Shown in pieces: positions 19,820-31,224 of a stretch of DNA of 64,000 nucleotides. The first letter of the stretch is position 1, and the number at the start of each line of letters is the position of its first letter. Source of the stretch: Amphiura filiformis (taxonomy: Eukaryota > Echinodermata > Ophiuroidea > Amphilepidida > Amphiuridae); NCBI RefSeq assembly GCF_039555335.1, contig NC_092628.1, forward strand, positions 96,235,782-96,299,781, in the 5' to 3' direction. The notes beneath the pieces are model-generated. The model was not told the origin of the DNA and searched no databases. It saw nothing but the letters and a program-made list of their open reading frames with translations. The translations under genes and the position numbers were made by a program.

Positions 19820-20091
19820 TTAACCCTAACCCGCCAGGGGCTTTTTGACAACGGGAAGGGAAAGAAGGAAGATATAAAGAGAGAAAAGAAAGAAAGAATT
19901 TGTTTGCTCTGGGTGGGATTCGAACCCGAGACCCCCTCGCATGCCAATCACTGGGTCGGCGACACTTTGCCATGGGTCTTGGGCTTCGCTGGCCAGCAAA
20001 ACCGTGCCTATCATCACACCACATGGGATGCATGCACAAACAGCGCATATATCAAGTAGTATTCTGTAGTACTCAGCTGTGTTAGGGTTAA
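19820..20091. mobile_element. TTAA-flanked MITE enclosing a tRNA-like segment
   Basis: Ends TTAACCCTAAC and GTTAGGGTTAA are perfect 11-base inverted repeats including TTAA. The 272-bp interior has, on the minus strand, a B-box-like GGTTCGAATCCCACC (about 19912-19926) preceded by ATTGGCATGCGAGG, so a tRNA-like or SINE sequence lies within. The ORFs of 61-89 codons across it reflect absence of stops in a GC-richer segment and show no domain. Confidence 0.8.
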
Positions 20092-20280
20092 GCAAAGGGC
20101 GGAGGGGGGGGGCTCCTGGCTACCAGGGTTTTTTTACCAGCTCATAGAGTCATGCAGTTAATTACTAAAAGTCTGCAAAAAATTTGCACGTAAATGTGGA
20201 AATGCAGACAAAACAATTAAACATGGCCCTCCTCTTCCTCGTTAGCTAGTTATTGTTTTAATATTATGAAGAAATCCATA

Positions 20281-20503
20281 CAAGGTGTATCAAAATGATT
20301 GGGACCCATCAGATTGTTAGTCTAATCAAATACCTGCTTCTTCCACATTCAGCATTAGAGCCTCTTGAAATTACTACAATTTATTGTTTAATGACACAAA
20401 TCTACAAACAAGGTACATGTAGATGTAATGATGCATTTTGATGTAGCAGACTTGGCCATGTTCACTGGATATTTATGGGTACCAATCATTTTGATACACC
20501 CTG
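20281..20503. mobile_element. TA-flanked MITE, copy 2 (CAGGGTGTATCAAAATGATT family)
   Basis: Ends CAAGGTGTATCAAAATGATT and AATCATTTTGATACACCCTG match copy 1 at 16447-16664 and are flanked by TA. The internal sequences are only loosely similar, so copies share mainly their ends. Confidence 0.88.
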
Positions 20504-20516
20504 TACCATATTTTTG

Positions 20517-21125
20517 CTGAACCATGAAATAGTATCAGCATACATTAGTGTATCTTACTTACTTACTGACTGACTAACCTTTTGGTCTGAAATGGACATA
20601 TCTCTAAATGCCACAAAAGTATGACCCCCCCCCCCATGAGTGGTGTCAAATGAAAGAGAAAAAAGTAAAGAATATAATAAAAAATATTTTTCCAACTGGG
20701 GGTGGAACTCAACATAAGACCTGGGTCAATATTCATATTTCCTATCTCAAAAGCCAAGAAGGTATGAACCCCAAGTGGTGTAAAATGAAAGAGAACATAG
20801 TAAAGAATATAATAAAATGATTTTCCCACGGGGTAATACTCCTCATAGGACCTGGGTCAATAATCATATTTTGGGTCCTTCTCATATCTCGAAATGCCAA
20901 GGTGGTATGAGCTCCCGAGTGGTGTCAAATGAAAGAGAAAGAAGTAAAGAATGTGAAAATAATTTCTGTGGGGAGACACTCATCATAAGACTCGGGTCAA
21001 TATTCCTATTTTGGGTCCTTTTCATATCTAGATAATAGATATCCAAAGAATGTATGACCCCCGGGTGACAGTGGTATACTGCAAAGGCCTGTGGTTCAGC
21101 TGTGGTACCGTAACCGCTCTGGTTT
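20517..21125 (+). repeat. Tandem ~131-140-bp repeat element, plus-strand copy
   Basis: The unit contains gagtggtgtcaaatgaaaga, a gtaaagaatataataaaa run, gacctgggtcaatattcata and a gggtccttctcatatctc block. GACCTGGGTC-type words at 20718, 20849 and 20989 give 131- and 140-base periods. The element starts with GCTGAACCATG and ends at TGGTTCAGCTG, which are inverted. The minus-strand relative is at 41230-42530. Confidence 0.82.
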
Positions 21126-21350
21126 TATATATTAATAATTAATAAATCTGGCATTTTAGACTGCATTATATTCAGGTTTTAATTTTTCACGATACCCTCA
21201 AACAATTGGTGCACACTGCACAGTCATTGACTTTATAAATAGGTCATCTTCTAAAGTTAAACTGTATTAACGCAGTGTGTGTAATTTTCTGTGTGTGAAG
21301 TTTCTCAGTTTTTTTCAGACCATGATGTCACCTGCTATGTTTCTGGTAGT

Positions 21351-21401
21351 TTACTGAATGTCATCCATTGCCCGTTTAAGCCAATCATTTTCTTCCTTAG
21401 T
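21351..21401 (-). CDS. Gene 1 candidate terminal exon
   Basis: Encodes TKEENDWLKRAMDDIQ and stop. The acceptor is the second AG after a long pyrimidine tract (ttttctgtattttattgcag, then tgcctcag). With that choice it joins the preceding exon in phase 0 across an intron of about 80 bases. An ATTAAA at about 21178-21183 downstream could serve as polyadenylation signal. Confidence 0.5.
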   Translation of the reverse strand, partial: TKEENDWLKRAMDDIQ

Positions 21402-24400
21402 CTGAGGCACTGCAATAAAATACAGAAAATGCAGTAATGAAATCAAATTGTTCACATAATAGTACATTCACGTGATTTTACCAGCCAGTGGACTTTGAAT
21501 GAAATCAGATCAAAATAGCCCTCATCATCAAGAAGTATTTTGAGCCCTGCTTGATTCACAGAACTGAAACAAAACTTGGGCAGAAAATGATCATTATCTC
21601 AGATTGGATAAATTCCCTGTTTGGCAAACATAGCAACCTTCCTTCTTTCCCTTGATGTGCAAATCTTTTGCAAAAGCACTTCTGCATTTATCTGCTATGT
21701 ATATACTAGAGTGGTTTGTGGCAACGAAAATTTGAACCAGCTATCATTGAGTACATCTCGAAATACATGGGTGCTAAATGCAATATGTTCCCAAGTTGCA
21801 CAAAATAGCTCGTATGAGTATAATACTATGTTCATGATGCAAATATATATGTGACATGTCATGTCAAAAGGAGACACTTTTGGGCAGGTTATCAATTTTA
21901 AGGTTTTTACATATAGAGATATTTTGCTCCACAATGCCGTTTTCCCCAATGAAATCAGACATTCCTAAGCGAAGATGCTGAGTTAAATAAGTTATGGTAT
22001 TATAAAATTGGAAATTGGGATATCGGCCTTTTAAAATATTATTGACAATGTTGAGAGTAGGAATTACCTTGAAAATGTCTCAAAAAATACAAGATGCCAG
22101 TTATATTCCGATCTGAAACTATCTGACAATATATTTAACATTAATAACATCACAAATTAAGCAACAAACCCAAATTGTAAAAAAAATCACCCCGGGCAGA
22201 TTTTTGGCTATTTCTCCATTTTCAATCCTGCCCAAAATTTATAGTGTCTCCTTTAATGACATGACACGTCACATATGATATTAAAAACTCAGTCAAAAAT
22301 TTATTCAACAAAACATGATGCAATTCTCAGAGCATTGTCAGAGCATTGTGCAGAAGCATCTCTCGGTACTGGCAACCAGATATGAGATCTTGTGTGCAAT
22401 ATAATTGTGAATTAAAGGGCAGATCTATTGCAAAAACAAGTTTATCTCCATTCGAAGAGAATAATTATTACATTACAAGTTGACACTTTTTTTTTTTATG
22501 TGTATTTCTCCTGAAAAAAGGGAAATTGTGTGGGTAAATTGATCAAACTCAGTCACAAGCAGTATTGGGTAGCTGGCTACAAAAGTTATTGGTTGTTTTA
22601 CGTCAGAGGTCATCCAAGGGGTCACAGGGGTCAAAAAGGTCATTTTAACCAAAATGCTCGATTGAGCTGAAATTTAAATGCAATGATCCTTATGACATTC
22701 TAAACGTGTTTAAAATATTTTAAAATTTATTTAAGGTCATTAAGGGGTCATAAAGGGGTCAAAGGTCAAGTTTTTCAAAATGCTCCAATTGAGTTTAAAT
22801 TTAAATGCAATGATCCTATGACATCTTAAACATTTTAAAAATATTTTAAAATTCATTTAAGGTCATTAAGGGGTCATAAAGGGGTCAAAGGTCAAGTTTT
22901 TCAAAATGCTCCAATTGAGCTGAAATTTAAATGCATGATCCTTATGACATTCTAAATATTTGAAAAACATTGTAAGATTCATTTAAGGTCATTAAGGGGT
23001 CAGGGGTCATAAAGGGGTCAAAGGTCAAGTTTTTCAAAATGCTCCAATTGAGCTGATATTTATATATATGCAATGATCCTTATGACATTCTATACATGTT
23101 GAACTGAAATATTTCCTTATGACAAAATTCATTTTTAAGGTCATTTAAGGTCATTAAAGGGGTCAAAGGGGTCAAAGGTCAAGTTTTCAAATTGCTTCAA
23201 TTGAGCTTTGAGCTGAAATTTAAATGCAATGATCCTTGTGACATCCTTAAGCCTAGATGTTTAATGTATCTGATTTCAACAAGGTGTCATTTAAAAATTG
23301 AAGTTTATCCTATAGTGTTTAAATCTCCGTTTTCATTTCTGAAGCCAAGTGGTTGCTTTTTTATGTGATGGGTGACATATACCCTTGTGTAGAATATGTG
23401 GTTGGAATTCCGCATTTTCAAGATGAAAGTGGTTAAATTTCCTGGATGTTTGCACTTTTAACAAAGCCTTTTTTGATTTCAAGGTTTTTGCAGTGGTTAT
23501 TCGTGACTGGAAATTCAGACTTTTGTGGAGGGATAAGCTTGGGAGGTGTGCACTTAATTGCTGGAATAACCCAATGCTCAACATCTCTCAAAATATTTGC
23601 TTTCTTTATTTTTCCCATTTTTTAAATTATGATATTCACCGTAAATTACCAACCCTTAACTTTAATTAATTAATTAGTAGATAATTAAATCTGGTCAACC
23701 AGAAAAATTCACTTTAGGTTAGATGGAATCACTAACCTTGCAGAGTCGCATGTCCCAACAAGACGTGCCATTTCAAGTGGCAACGATTCAGCTGTCTGAT
23801 GGCAGCGGGCACAGTTTTGACATTGACGACATTGTTATTTTTTGGACCATGAACCCGTTGGTTTGAACGAGGAGTCAAAGAAGCAGTGTGGGTACAGGCG
23901 AACAACCGTCCCTCAACAGGAGCGGGGGCATTAGAGTTAATCTGTCACATGGTTGGGATCAGGTCATCAAGCAACTTCCTCATCGATTGACCTCGGATGA
24001 CCCTAAATCATCCACCCAGCTGAAGGCCAAAGGTTTTGGCAAAACGTTGGTGATTCCATCTAATCAAAAGTGAGTTTTTCTGGTTGACCAGATTTAATTA
24101 TCTACTAATTGATCAAATCCCAGATGACTGAAAGTATACATAGTGGTAACCCTTAACTTTACTTACAGATTCAGCACACTCAGTTATCTGGTTGCACAGT
24201 TTGGTCCTGAGGCCATCACTTGAGTGAAATCAAGGTGTGTTTTTTGTCCTCATTAACTTCTCAGATGCCGCAATACAAACAAGGCTGTTTTCACCTGTAG
24301 TCTTGACTTTTCTACAAAAACAATACAGTAAAATATCATAAATGAAACTAAACCTAAATGTAAAGAATAAACTGTAAAGCAAGGTACATATTCTCCATGC

Positions 24401-27400
24401 ATATGTAACAGAGTATAAGTAATATGCAGAACTCTATTAATTAAACTGAGCCTGCTCACAACATCAAAGACAAGATGAATCTGGCCAACATTTCTTGTTA
24501 AATGTAAATGAATCTTCTAATATCTAACTTAAAATACATAATTTACTGCTTGAAATATGAAATGAAATGATTAAACAATACAGATAATACATACAGAGAA
24601 ATCCTCAATACATGAAAGTTCCCATAATGCAGCTATTGCCCAATTTTGGTTGCAACATAAGATTTGAATTGTTTCTATGTATCCAAATGTTGACTATGAG
24701 CTTCTATGGTTATTTTTGGTAGACCAATGTATGAATGCTATTAAACCAGATACACACACAGATACACCCCATACATGTGTGTCCGACTGGGGACTTTTTT
24801 TGACAATCGGGGACTTTTTTATGAGTTGTGTTTCAACTGGGGACTTTTATGTGCCAAACTCCTACCAATCAGGACCTGTGTGTTTTCAAGTTTAGTACAA
24901 CAGGGACCTCACCCTATCCCTAAAAAGACCCCAGTTGTAATGCTTTATTTTACATTTTCACCCATGGAGCCCTAGCCCAAGTTTTACAACTGGGGACGTC
25001 ACCACTTGTAGCAAAGTCCCCAATTAGTGGGAAAAATGCACACAAAAGTCCCTATTCATAGGGTTTTACAAACGCACCCAAGGTTATCTTTCTGGCAACA
25101 TCAAACTCACACAGTGCACTCACCAAGAGTTTAACAGAACATTCACACTGAATGATGGTACGTTGAGCCTGGAGGTCCATGTGAAGACTTTCTGAACTCT
25201 CATTATTGACCATCTGTAGTGGTATCTTCAAAAGGTAACTCATTATTGTTGTCCAAGATGTCAGTGGAGACATTGCTCCTGCAAACAAAAAATAGACAGG
25301 TTAGTGTCTACCAGTGGCGGCGCCAGGAATTTTTTTTCGGGGGGCATTAGGGGCCAAAGTGAATTTCAGGGGGGGCAAAATCAACAAAGTTTGCGCAAAA
25401 TTACCGTAAAAAGTGGAAATTTTCGTAATTTTGGGTTTTTTCTGGGGGGCAACAGGGGGGGCAAGAGTTCTGACTTGGGGGGGCATTTGCCCCCCATGCC
25501 TCCTCCCCCCCCCCTTCTTGCCTCCAGTATTCTGATCGCCACAACTTTTGTGTATTTTTGATTACTTTATGGAAATTCAACCCCCTTTGAAAGTCACCTT
25601 GCACAATGACCTTTAACCTTTCCCCAACATTCCATGTATTATGGAATCATTACATTCATTAACCTCCAATTATACAATATTCCGACGAGCCAAATAATGG
25701 TCAGAATTCATTCCGCCATTACAGGGGACCATTCACACCAAACTGATGTTGTAACTGCCCAATTGGGTGGAAAAGCGCTGCTTCAAAATAGTCATCTATT
25801 ATATATTGTATTGCATTGTAAACTTTCAACATCCTTTTATCGCACAGGTGATAGATCAGTTTAAAATTCCCGTAAAGCCTGCACCATTTCAAACTTTAGG
25901 TGGGATGGCCCCTTGAATGGTTGCCATTGAGGTGTATGAATGCGTGGAATAAGATTTGTGTATATCCTTGACACCTACAAGTGAATATCCAATTAAAATT
26001 GAACTTCTATACAATTTAAGGTTCATCCTCTTCAGTCATACCACTTTTCTTCGCATATCAATAAATGATGTACTATTCTTTTACAAACATGTCAAATTGG
26101 TTCACTATGATGTGACACATTTTGGGTGCATCTCGCTGTATGCACACTGTATCGCATTCAATTTGTGTGTTGCAAAATTATGATATCACGTTTTCTGCAT
26201 GACACTTTATTTTCTGCACAACAATTTCTGCTAAAGGGTAAAAAACAATTGCATGTTCTTGGGTCAACCAAATCCGCTGATTTTTCCCATTTTTTGAAAA
26301 TTCCCTGAATGGCTAGAAACCCTGTTTTATATCAAACATTTCTTTGGTTACATTTACAGTTACATTTACAGGTATTTTATGGTGTCATTTACCAGAAAAT
26401 ACCATGGCGCTTACAAGAAATATACACAAAAGTAAAAAACAAGGGAACAGTTCAAGAAAACACATGAACAGGGATGGAGTCGTGGCAGATTTTATGTTCA
26501 CATGTTGCGAATTTCATGCCGTAGCAGCTGCAATGTCAAATCTGCTTTTGCCACTGATTCTGTAGCTATGTCTTGGAATAGCGAGCCAGTTACTGTCAGA
26601 AAACAGCTGAAGGTACGAGCAGGAACATAAACAGTAGATTTTAAACAGTACTAATGAGTACTTATTGGCAAACTGGAAGCCAGTGCAAGGTTGTCAGGAG
26701 TCCTCCAACACTGTCACATATGGTACTAGTTACTACTCTTACTACACTCTCAAATATGAAGAATTGGATAAAATATGAATGGGTCAGGTAAATGGTATTT
26801 ATAACAGTTGGTTCCAAAAAATAAAGTTGCCCAACATGGTCACATGGTTAAGTTCTTGAATTGGTCACTTGGGCAAAATGCATTTCAGATACAGTTTAAT
26901 ACAGGTTGGTGCAAAGCTGTGGATCGGGTTTCTGTCAATATGAAAGTTCATACTATAATAACTTTTGATCCTTTTCCAGGCAATAATAGTTGGGCAAAAA
27001 TTATATTTTCTTTTGGTTTTGCTGGTCATTATGGTGTTCTTCATAACTGTTCATGGTATTGGTCATTTGTTGGGGTCAAAATGCATTTCTAGAAAACAAG
27101 TGGCCGATATAGTGGCTTTAATGAGCTAAAAATGTGGATCAAATTAGGGCGGCTTTTGTCATTCCAAGTCATTAGGAACACTGTTGGAGCATTTAAAATG
27201 AAGGTAAATATATTATGCAAAGTATATCAGTTTCATTGGTATAACAGTTTGAGGTAAGGCAAAGACTGGTGAGCAAGAAATGCTTTATGTCACAAAAGCT
27301 ACTAAGCAAACTGTCAACATAAACAGTAAGCTTACGGTTGTGGCTCAAACTGTATTGGAAGTGTCGCGAGAAAGCCTGTAAACAGGGACCCATTTTAAAC

Positions 27401-29077
27401 TAAGCTGTCGATAAAATGTTTACAATATAATTGGCCTCGCATACCTTTCAAATGTCTCCAATTTTTTAAAAATACCTGAAATGTGGGTTAACAATGAAAT
27501 GAACTTCCATTCATAGTGTTTAACCAACTATTTTATATTTTGAACATGCTTTGCCCAACTGGTTGGTTACCGTAATGTTAACCAGTAGTTGGTCAATGTT
27601 TTTAACAACATGTGGTTATATTGTTAACCAACCCAAACAATATAACCAACTGTTGGGCTGTTCACCTGTAATACATGGTTGGTTAAAATTTTAGCCAAGT
27701 TGGTTAAAATTTTTAACCAATGTTCTGAGTGTAGGTGGTAATCATGGTGTGGTAATATGTCACTTATTAATATGTCACTTTTTGGTGGTAATATCACTTC
27801 TATCTGGTACCAATCCAAGAAAAGGAATCACAGAGAATGGCAAAAAGTATGTACTTTTTCAAGGCAGATAGCAATTCTTCTAGGAGTTGTTGACATGGTT
27901 CCTTCAGGAAAGAAAGTTCATACTATGAAGACCTAACTTGTGAGAGAGAACTTTGTTAGTTTGTATATTACCGTTATGAATGTATAATGCTCTTACCTCC
28001 CATTTTCTCCAATCTTCTCTTTAAAATGTTTGGCTCTTGCACCCAAATGGCTTGCAGAAAAGCTGGGACATCACCTCCAATTTCTTCACTAACATATTTG
28101 TCCTTGGCTTTAGTTCACTGTCAAAATCAAGCAAAAATAAAATAATATTCTTTATGAGCAACATGCTGTGTTCAAATTGTTTTGTTTTTACCTTTAGGTG
28201 CACTTTTTTGCGCCTCATTTTGGAAGTTGTCGTGCAATTTTATCTGATGCAGAGCAATTTTGTAGGATAGGACACTTATGTTCAACATAGGCTTAATATG
28301 CAATTTAACATGCATCCCCCCCCTCACACACACACACCCACCCACCCCCACACTGTAGGCCTAACAATGAATACATTTCAGTGTTTTTAACAGCCTCTTT
28401 ATACTCTCTTACAAGTATATTTTGCTATGATGCTACACAAAATAACTTGCTAAAGAGCTATTTTTCAAAAATAAAAATAATTGTTGGTATTGATCTGTGC
28501 TCTTGGCGGAAACACAAAGCTCGACGTATGTCGCTCATTTTACAGGCACTTGTGTCAATCTGACTGAGTAAGGGACTGCCATTCTTCTGGGCAAGGCATA
28601 CAAAATGATGTATGCATGTCTGGCATGGGTAGCTACCCGGGGGTAGCTACTGGGAATTTCAATTGAATGAACACAGTTGCACAACAGCGTCCTGCAAGTA
28701 CACTGTGTGCGCCACATGGACATGAATTCACCATGTCAACTTACTTTAGCATTTTCCAAGGTTATGTGTTTGTGTTGTATTTTGAAATAGGCACAGATAT
28801 GATCGCAGTTGGATCTCATACAGTCATTTGCAGAGCTGTGTTCATTCAATTGAAATTCCCCAGCATTTGCCAGTAGGGCATGTATGATGTAGGGCCTTAC
28901 ACATCATGACACAGACTCCGTGATTCATTGTAATTCTGCTAAATTTTACAATTACTTCACCCAAAAACTGATGAAACTAAGTTTCATCAAAATAGGGGCC
29001 TACACTATAGGTGAGCAGCTATTTCAAGAGACAACTGTATGCATTTAATACTCACGCTGACCAGTACAAGTATCCAT
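21351..29077 (-). CDS. Tentative spliced gene 1, product unrecognised
   Basis: A chain of candidate exons on the minus strand, read downstream: 29056-29077, 27997-28107, 25124-25278, 24167-24311, 21482-21563 and 21351-21401. The first has ATG in a good start context and splits codon 8. The second and third join in frame at MGG-AMS. The last two join in frame at HWL-TKEEND and end with TAA. Most splice sites are strong, but three acceptors need a second or third AG. The fourth exon contains an in-frame TGA (24230-24232) and its phase does not join the fifth exon, so an exon may be missing or the gene may be damaged. The predicted product would be about 190 residues, soluble and helical-looking, with no domain I recognise. 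Introns hold the tandem array and Penelope-like fragment described below. Confidence 0.42.
21482..21563 (-). CDS. Gene 1 candidate penultimate exon
   Basis: Acceptor gcccaagttttgtttcag is strong and the donor is CTG|GTAAAA. One base plus 27 codons read SVNQAGLKILLDDEGYF followed by DLISFKVHWL, with the other two frames closed or less protein-like. It needs two bases from an upstream exon, which exon 24167-24311 does not supply. Confidence 0.5.
21605..22600. other. Intronic or intergenic AT-rich stretch
   Basis: No exon, tRNA or element boundary that I can support. ORFs of 77 and 84 codons on opposite strands overlap each other near 21700-21850 and look like chance. Confidence 0.4.
22610..23260 (+). 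repeat. Tandem array, 126-bp unit, about five copies
   Basis: Each unit carries aaggtcattaaggggtcata, then aaaggtcaagtttttcaaaa, tgctccaattgagctgaaat and an aatgatccttatgacattct run. The aaaatgctc-type anchors fall at 22651, 22777, 22903, 23036 and 23189, so period grows from 126 to 133 and 153 at the right. It lies inside the proposed gene 1 intron. Confidence 0.9.
23665..24147 (+). mobile_element. Penelope-like element 3' fragment with inverted arms
   Basis: The segment is bracketed by a perfect 14-base direct repeat AACCCTTAACTTTA (23651-23664 and 24148-24161), which looks like a target duplication. Just inside are 63-base inverted arms (about 23672-23735 and 24048-24110) sharing TAGTAGATAATTAAATCTGG and GGTCAACCAGAAAAA. 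Between them lies a broken coding segment resembling the C-terminus of Penelope-like polyproteins. Confidence 0.75.
23750..24045 (+). pseudogene. Broken C-terminal coding remnant of a Penelope-like polyprotein
   Basis: In shifting plus-strand frames I read HVPTRRAISSGNDSAV, GSGHSFDIDDIVIF, FERGVKEAVWVQAN and PSLNRSGGIRVNLSHGWDQV in order. The pattern GHSFD, then FERGVKEA, then PSLNR.GG followed by LSH.WD is the region at and after the GIY-YIG endonuclease at the C-terminus of Penelope-like retroelements. Frameshifts lie near 23860 and 23910. The reverse transcriptase and the GIY-YIG core itself are absent. Confidence 0.72.
24167..24311 (-). CDS. Gene 1 candidate exon with in-frame stop
   Basis: Strong acceptor (actgtattgtttttgtag) and strong donor (TCT|GTAAGT). 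One frame reads GENSLVCIAASEKLMRTKN, then an in-frame TGA at 24230-24232, then SSDGLRTKLCNQITECAES up to the donor. Both halves look protein-coding in the same frame, so the TGA looks like a point nonsense change. If the third AG (gtcaag) is used the exon would begin at 24301 and join 25124-25278 in phase 0. The donor lies directly beside the Penelope-like target repeat. Confidence 0.4.
24745..25085. repeat. GGGGACTTTT-rich repeat segment
   Basis: The word ctggggacttttt or its complement recurs about six times, together with cacacaAAAGTCCC and ACATGTGTGTCC. Words occur in both orientations, suggesting a degenerate palindromic repeat. No element boundary is clear. Confidence 0.5.
25124..25278 (-). 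CDS. Gene 1 candidate exon 3
   Basis: Acceptor tttttgtttgcag and donor TTG|GTGAGT are both strong. Two bases plus 51 codons are open in one frame, reading AMSPLTSWTTIMSYLLKIPL near the start and AQRTIIQCECSVKLL at the end. The other two frames contain stops. It joins the 27997-28107 exon in frame across a 2.7 kb intron. I do not recognise the protein. Confidence 0.52.
25312..25520 (+). repeat. Dispersed G-rich repeat, CAGTGGCGGCG copy
   Basis: Starts CAGTGGCGGCGCCAGGAATT and contains the aagtgaatttcagggggggc, aaaatcaacaaagtttg and agtggaaattttcgtaattt blocks, ending in a poly(G)/poly(C) stretch. It is the most complete of the copies seen also near 5400-5860 and 62920-63170. The CAGTGGCG start suggests an hAT-type non-autonomous element; I see no clear target duplication. 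Confidence 0.7.
25560..27490. other. Intronic or intergenic stretch without a supported feature
   Basis: Several ORFs of 60-94 codons occur on the plus strand (for example 26808-27092), but none shows a domain, good splice context or a bias that separates it from chance. No repeat copy shared within the window is seen here. Confidence 0.4.
27500..27735. repeat. GTTGGTTAA palindromic repeat block
   Basis: The words ttggttaa and ttaaccaa recur about a dozen times, including the palindrome ttggttaaaatttttaacca. It resembles small palindromic repeats common in animal genomes. Boundaries cannot be set. Confidence 0.6.
27997..28107 (-). CDS. Gene 1 candidate exon 2
   Basis: The donor GGAG|GTAAGA is strong. 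The pyrimidine tract ending gattttgacag is followed ten bases later by a second AG; only the second keeps the open frame. The exon then reads KDKYVSEEIGG, DVPAFLQAIWVQEPN and LKRRLEKMGG. An alternative frame from the first AG is open but stops before the donor. The chosen frame continues into exon 3. Confidence 0.48.
28316..28352. repeat. CA/CCCA-rich low-complexity tract
   Basis: A run of CACACAC and CCCACCC words, a simple-sequence tract. Confidence 0.75.
28380..29050. other. No feature recognised
   Basis: Proposed first intron of gene 1. Only chance ORFs below 70 codons are visible. Confidence 0.4.
29056..29077 (-). CDS. Gene 1 candidate first coding exon
   Basis: ATG in the context gaagATGG opens MDTCTGQ plus one base, followed by the donor C|GTGAGT. 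The single base completes a CCC codon with the proposed exon 2. The exon is very short, so this is the weakest member of the chain after 24167-24311. Confidence 0.33.
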
Positions 29078-29099
29078 CTTCCATTTGAGGCTAGAGTCT

Positions 29100-31220
29100 C
29101 AAGCTATCGTGTTTCTTTGATCAGCGGTGACATTTTTGCAACGCACGCTTAAATTCCATTTGAAATGTAAAATTTGGATGAAAGTTACTTTGATGAATCA
29201 ACTGTATCCAGTAGTGAGCAAAGGTCGGTTATTTTCAACAGCCTATGATTTAGAGCAATGTTAGCTATTTTGAACCCCGGTTCAGTCTATAATTTAGTTG
29301 AGGTGCAATTATTTTAGCACCAGAACCTCCCTTGCTAACACGGTGTCATGCTTCATCAAATTTTACTAGATTTTGATAGCTCAAGACTCTAGCCTCAAAA
29401 GCTATTGGTGAACAAATTTGAAGCTATTTTACAGTTACCATTGCCAATCCCCTGGGTTGTGTGGGGTTGGAAAATTACACAATGTTCCAAAATGCTACAC
29501 ATTCATTCATTCCACCTGAGCCTACCAACTGGTTAATTCCTATGTATTCCCAGCTTACAGCCTCACATTTTCAAGGATGGGGTACTTGAAATAAATTGCA
29601 TGATTTTAATATCATTATGATGCATGTCACACACATAACACACTTGATCGAGAAGTCTATCCTCAATCCAGGTCAATCTCAAATCGGTTGGAATCAGTGA
29701 AGCATGGCACCACATAAAGAAGCCAGAGGATGTTTAAAGGCATTCCCATAACCCAATGGGGTTTCTGACCTTGTACAGCTCAACTGATCATGCTTTTCCT
29801 ACATTCGACCTTGCATGATTTTTGGGTTAACTTTAACCTGTCCACGAGTTGACACAGTCATGAAAATAACTATAGATACTTGACAAGACCATTAGTAGCC
29901 CAGTTCTGAACCTTTTCATTGATCATTCATAACAATAGGTATCTGATGGATCAGTGAAGATAAGAAGGGATTATAATATATCCGTAACCTTGATATTATA
30001 GTACATCTTGAGGAAAAAGTGCAATGGACATGTTTTCATTTTATGTTTCAAATATCCCGCATGAAAATTGAGTATTTAACCCAAAATGAAAATGGAACAA
30101 TTTATTGAAATCTGTTTTAACAGATTTTTTGACATCTTTTTCTGCACTGTATTATACCTAAATTAAGAAATTTGATAAATATTCAAAGAAAATATAGGTC
30201 ATCCAAAAATTGTGATTTTTACACATTTTGGGCAAAAAAGGAAAATAAGCAAAATATCAAAATCTGTCTAACAGTTTCATTCATCAAATTGCTAATTGAT
30301 GTTTTAATGTTAGTGCACCTGTCAAATTCAGCAATAACCTTGTCATTAATTAATTTGATAACCAGGCAGGTTTGGTTCACCCCAGAAGAACTGCTCTGGT
30401 GGGGGCTTCCCCTTTAAGCCTCCTCTGTAAAGAAGCCTAACACCACGTAAAGCAATGGAAATTCTGTTCAAGTAAACAATGCCAATCGCGATGGGTATGT
30501 CCAGCGCCCCAAAAAAGTTGGTCAAATGACACAGCAGCAAATTATGGTTAAGGCTAATGAAATGAAATGATTAGTTTCCCGTCACATTTTTTTCAGTGAA
30601 TGATTTCATTATTCATTATTTTGGAAAATTTCATTATATTCAAAACTTTCATTTACATGGCTATTCCTATTACCTTTATTGTTGATAACAGACCATCTCA
30701 AAACAGGTATTAATGCTTAGATCATCAGTACAGACATTTTGCAACAGAATGAGGAATGATTTGAATTTGTTTTTATTGATATGAACAGAATTAAATTTGC
30801 AATTTTTGTAATCACTAGAAACATTATGAGGTAATCCTTAAATTTTCATTATTTACTACATCCTCTACCCCTTTCAGATAAGGGCTAAGAAAAACTGCTG
30901 ATTATGATCAGCAGGGATATCAGACATTTTGAGAGCTTCAATTTTAATTATTTCCATCTCAATTTCAGATAATTGACTTTTATATGAAAATAATGAAAGT
31001 TTTGGTCAAATTGAAAAAATAGTTATGAGGGCGGTTTTAGTGACGGAAACTGATAATTTCTTTTCATTAGCCTAATTTCAAATAAAAATGAGCAAACTGC
31101 TCTGAAGATACAGATAAGATAAGTCATCAAAACAAATTTCTGTATCATTAAACTTAATGAAGAATAATGTTTTAATGGGGGCACTTTAGTTGTCAAAGTC
31201 CGTGTACATGCATATTTTTC
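29100..31220. other. No supported feature; possible upstream region of gene 1
   Basis: AT-rich. The tagctcaagactctagcctc run beside the proposed first exon recurs at about 29377-29397. The GC-richer block 30360-30430 (accaggcaggtttggttcac, gggggcttcccctttaagcc) is probably a repeat fragment. No promoter element can be supported. Confidence 0.4.
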
Positions 31221-31224
31221 TCAC

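Noticed and set aside
24230..24232. The in-frame TGA as a selenocysteine codon
   Set aside because: No selenoprotein family resemblance and no visible downstream insertion element; a point nonsense change is simpler.
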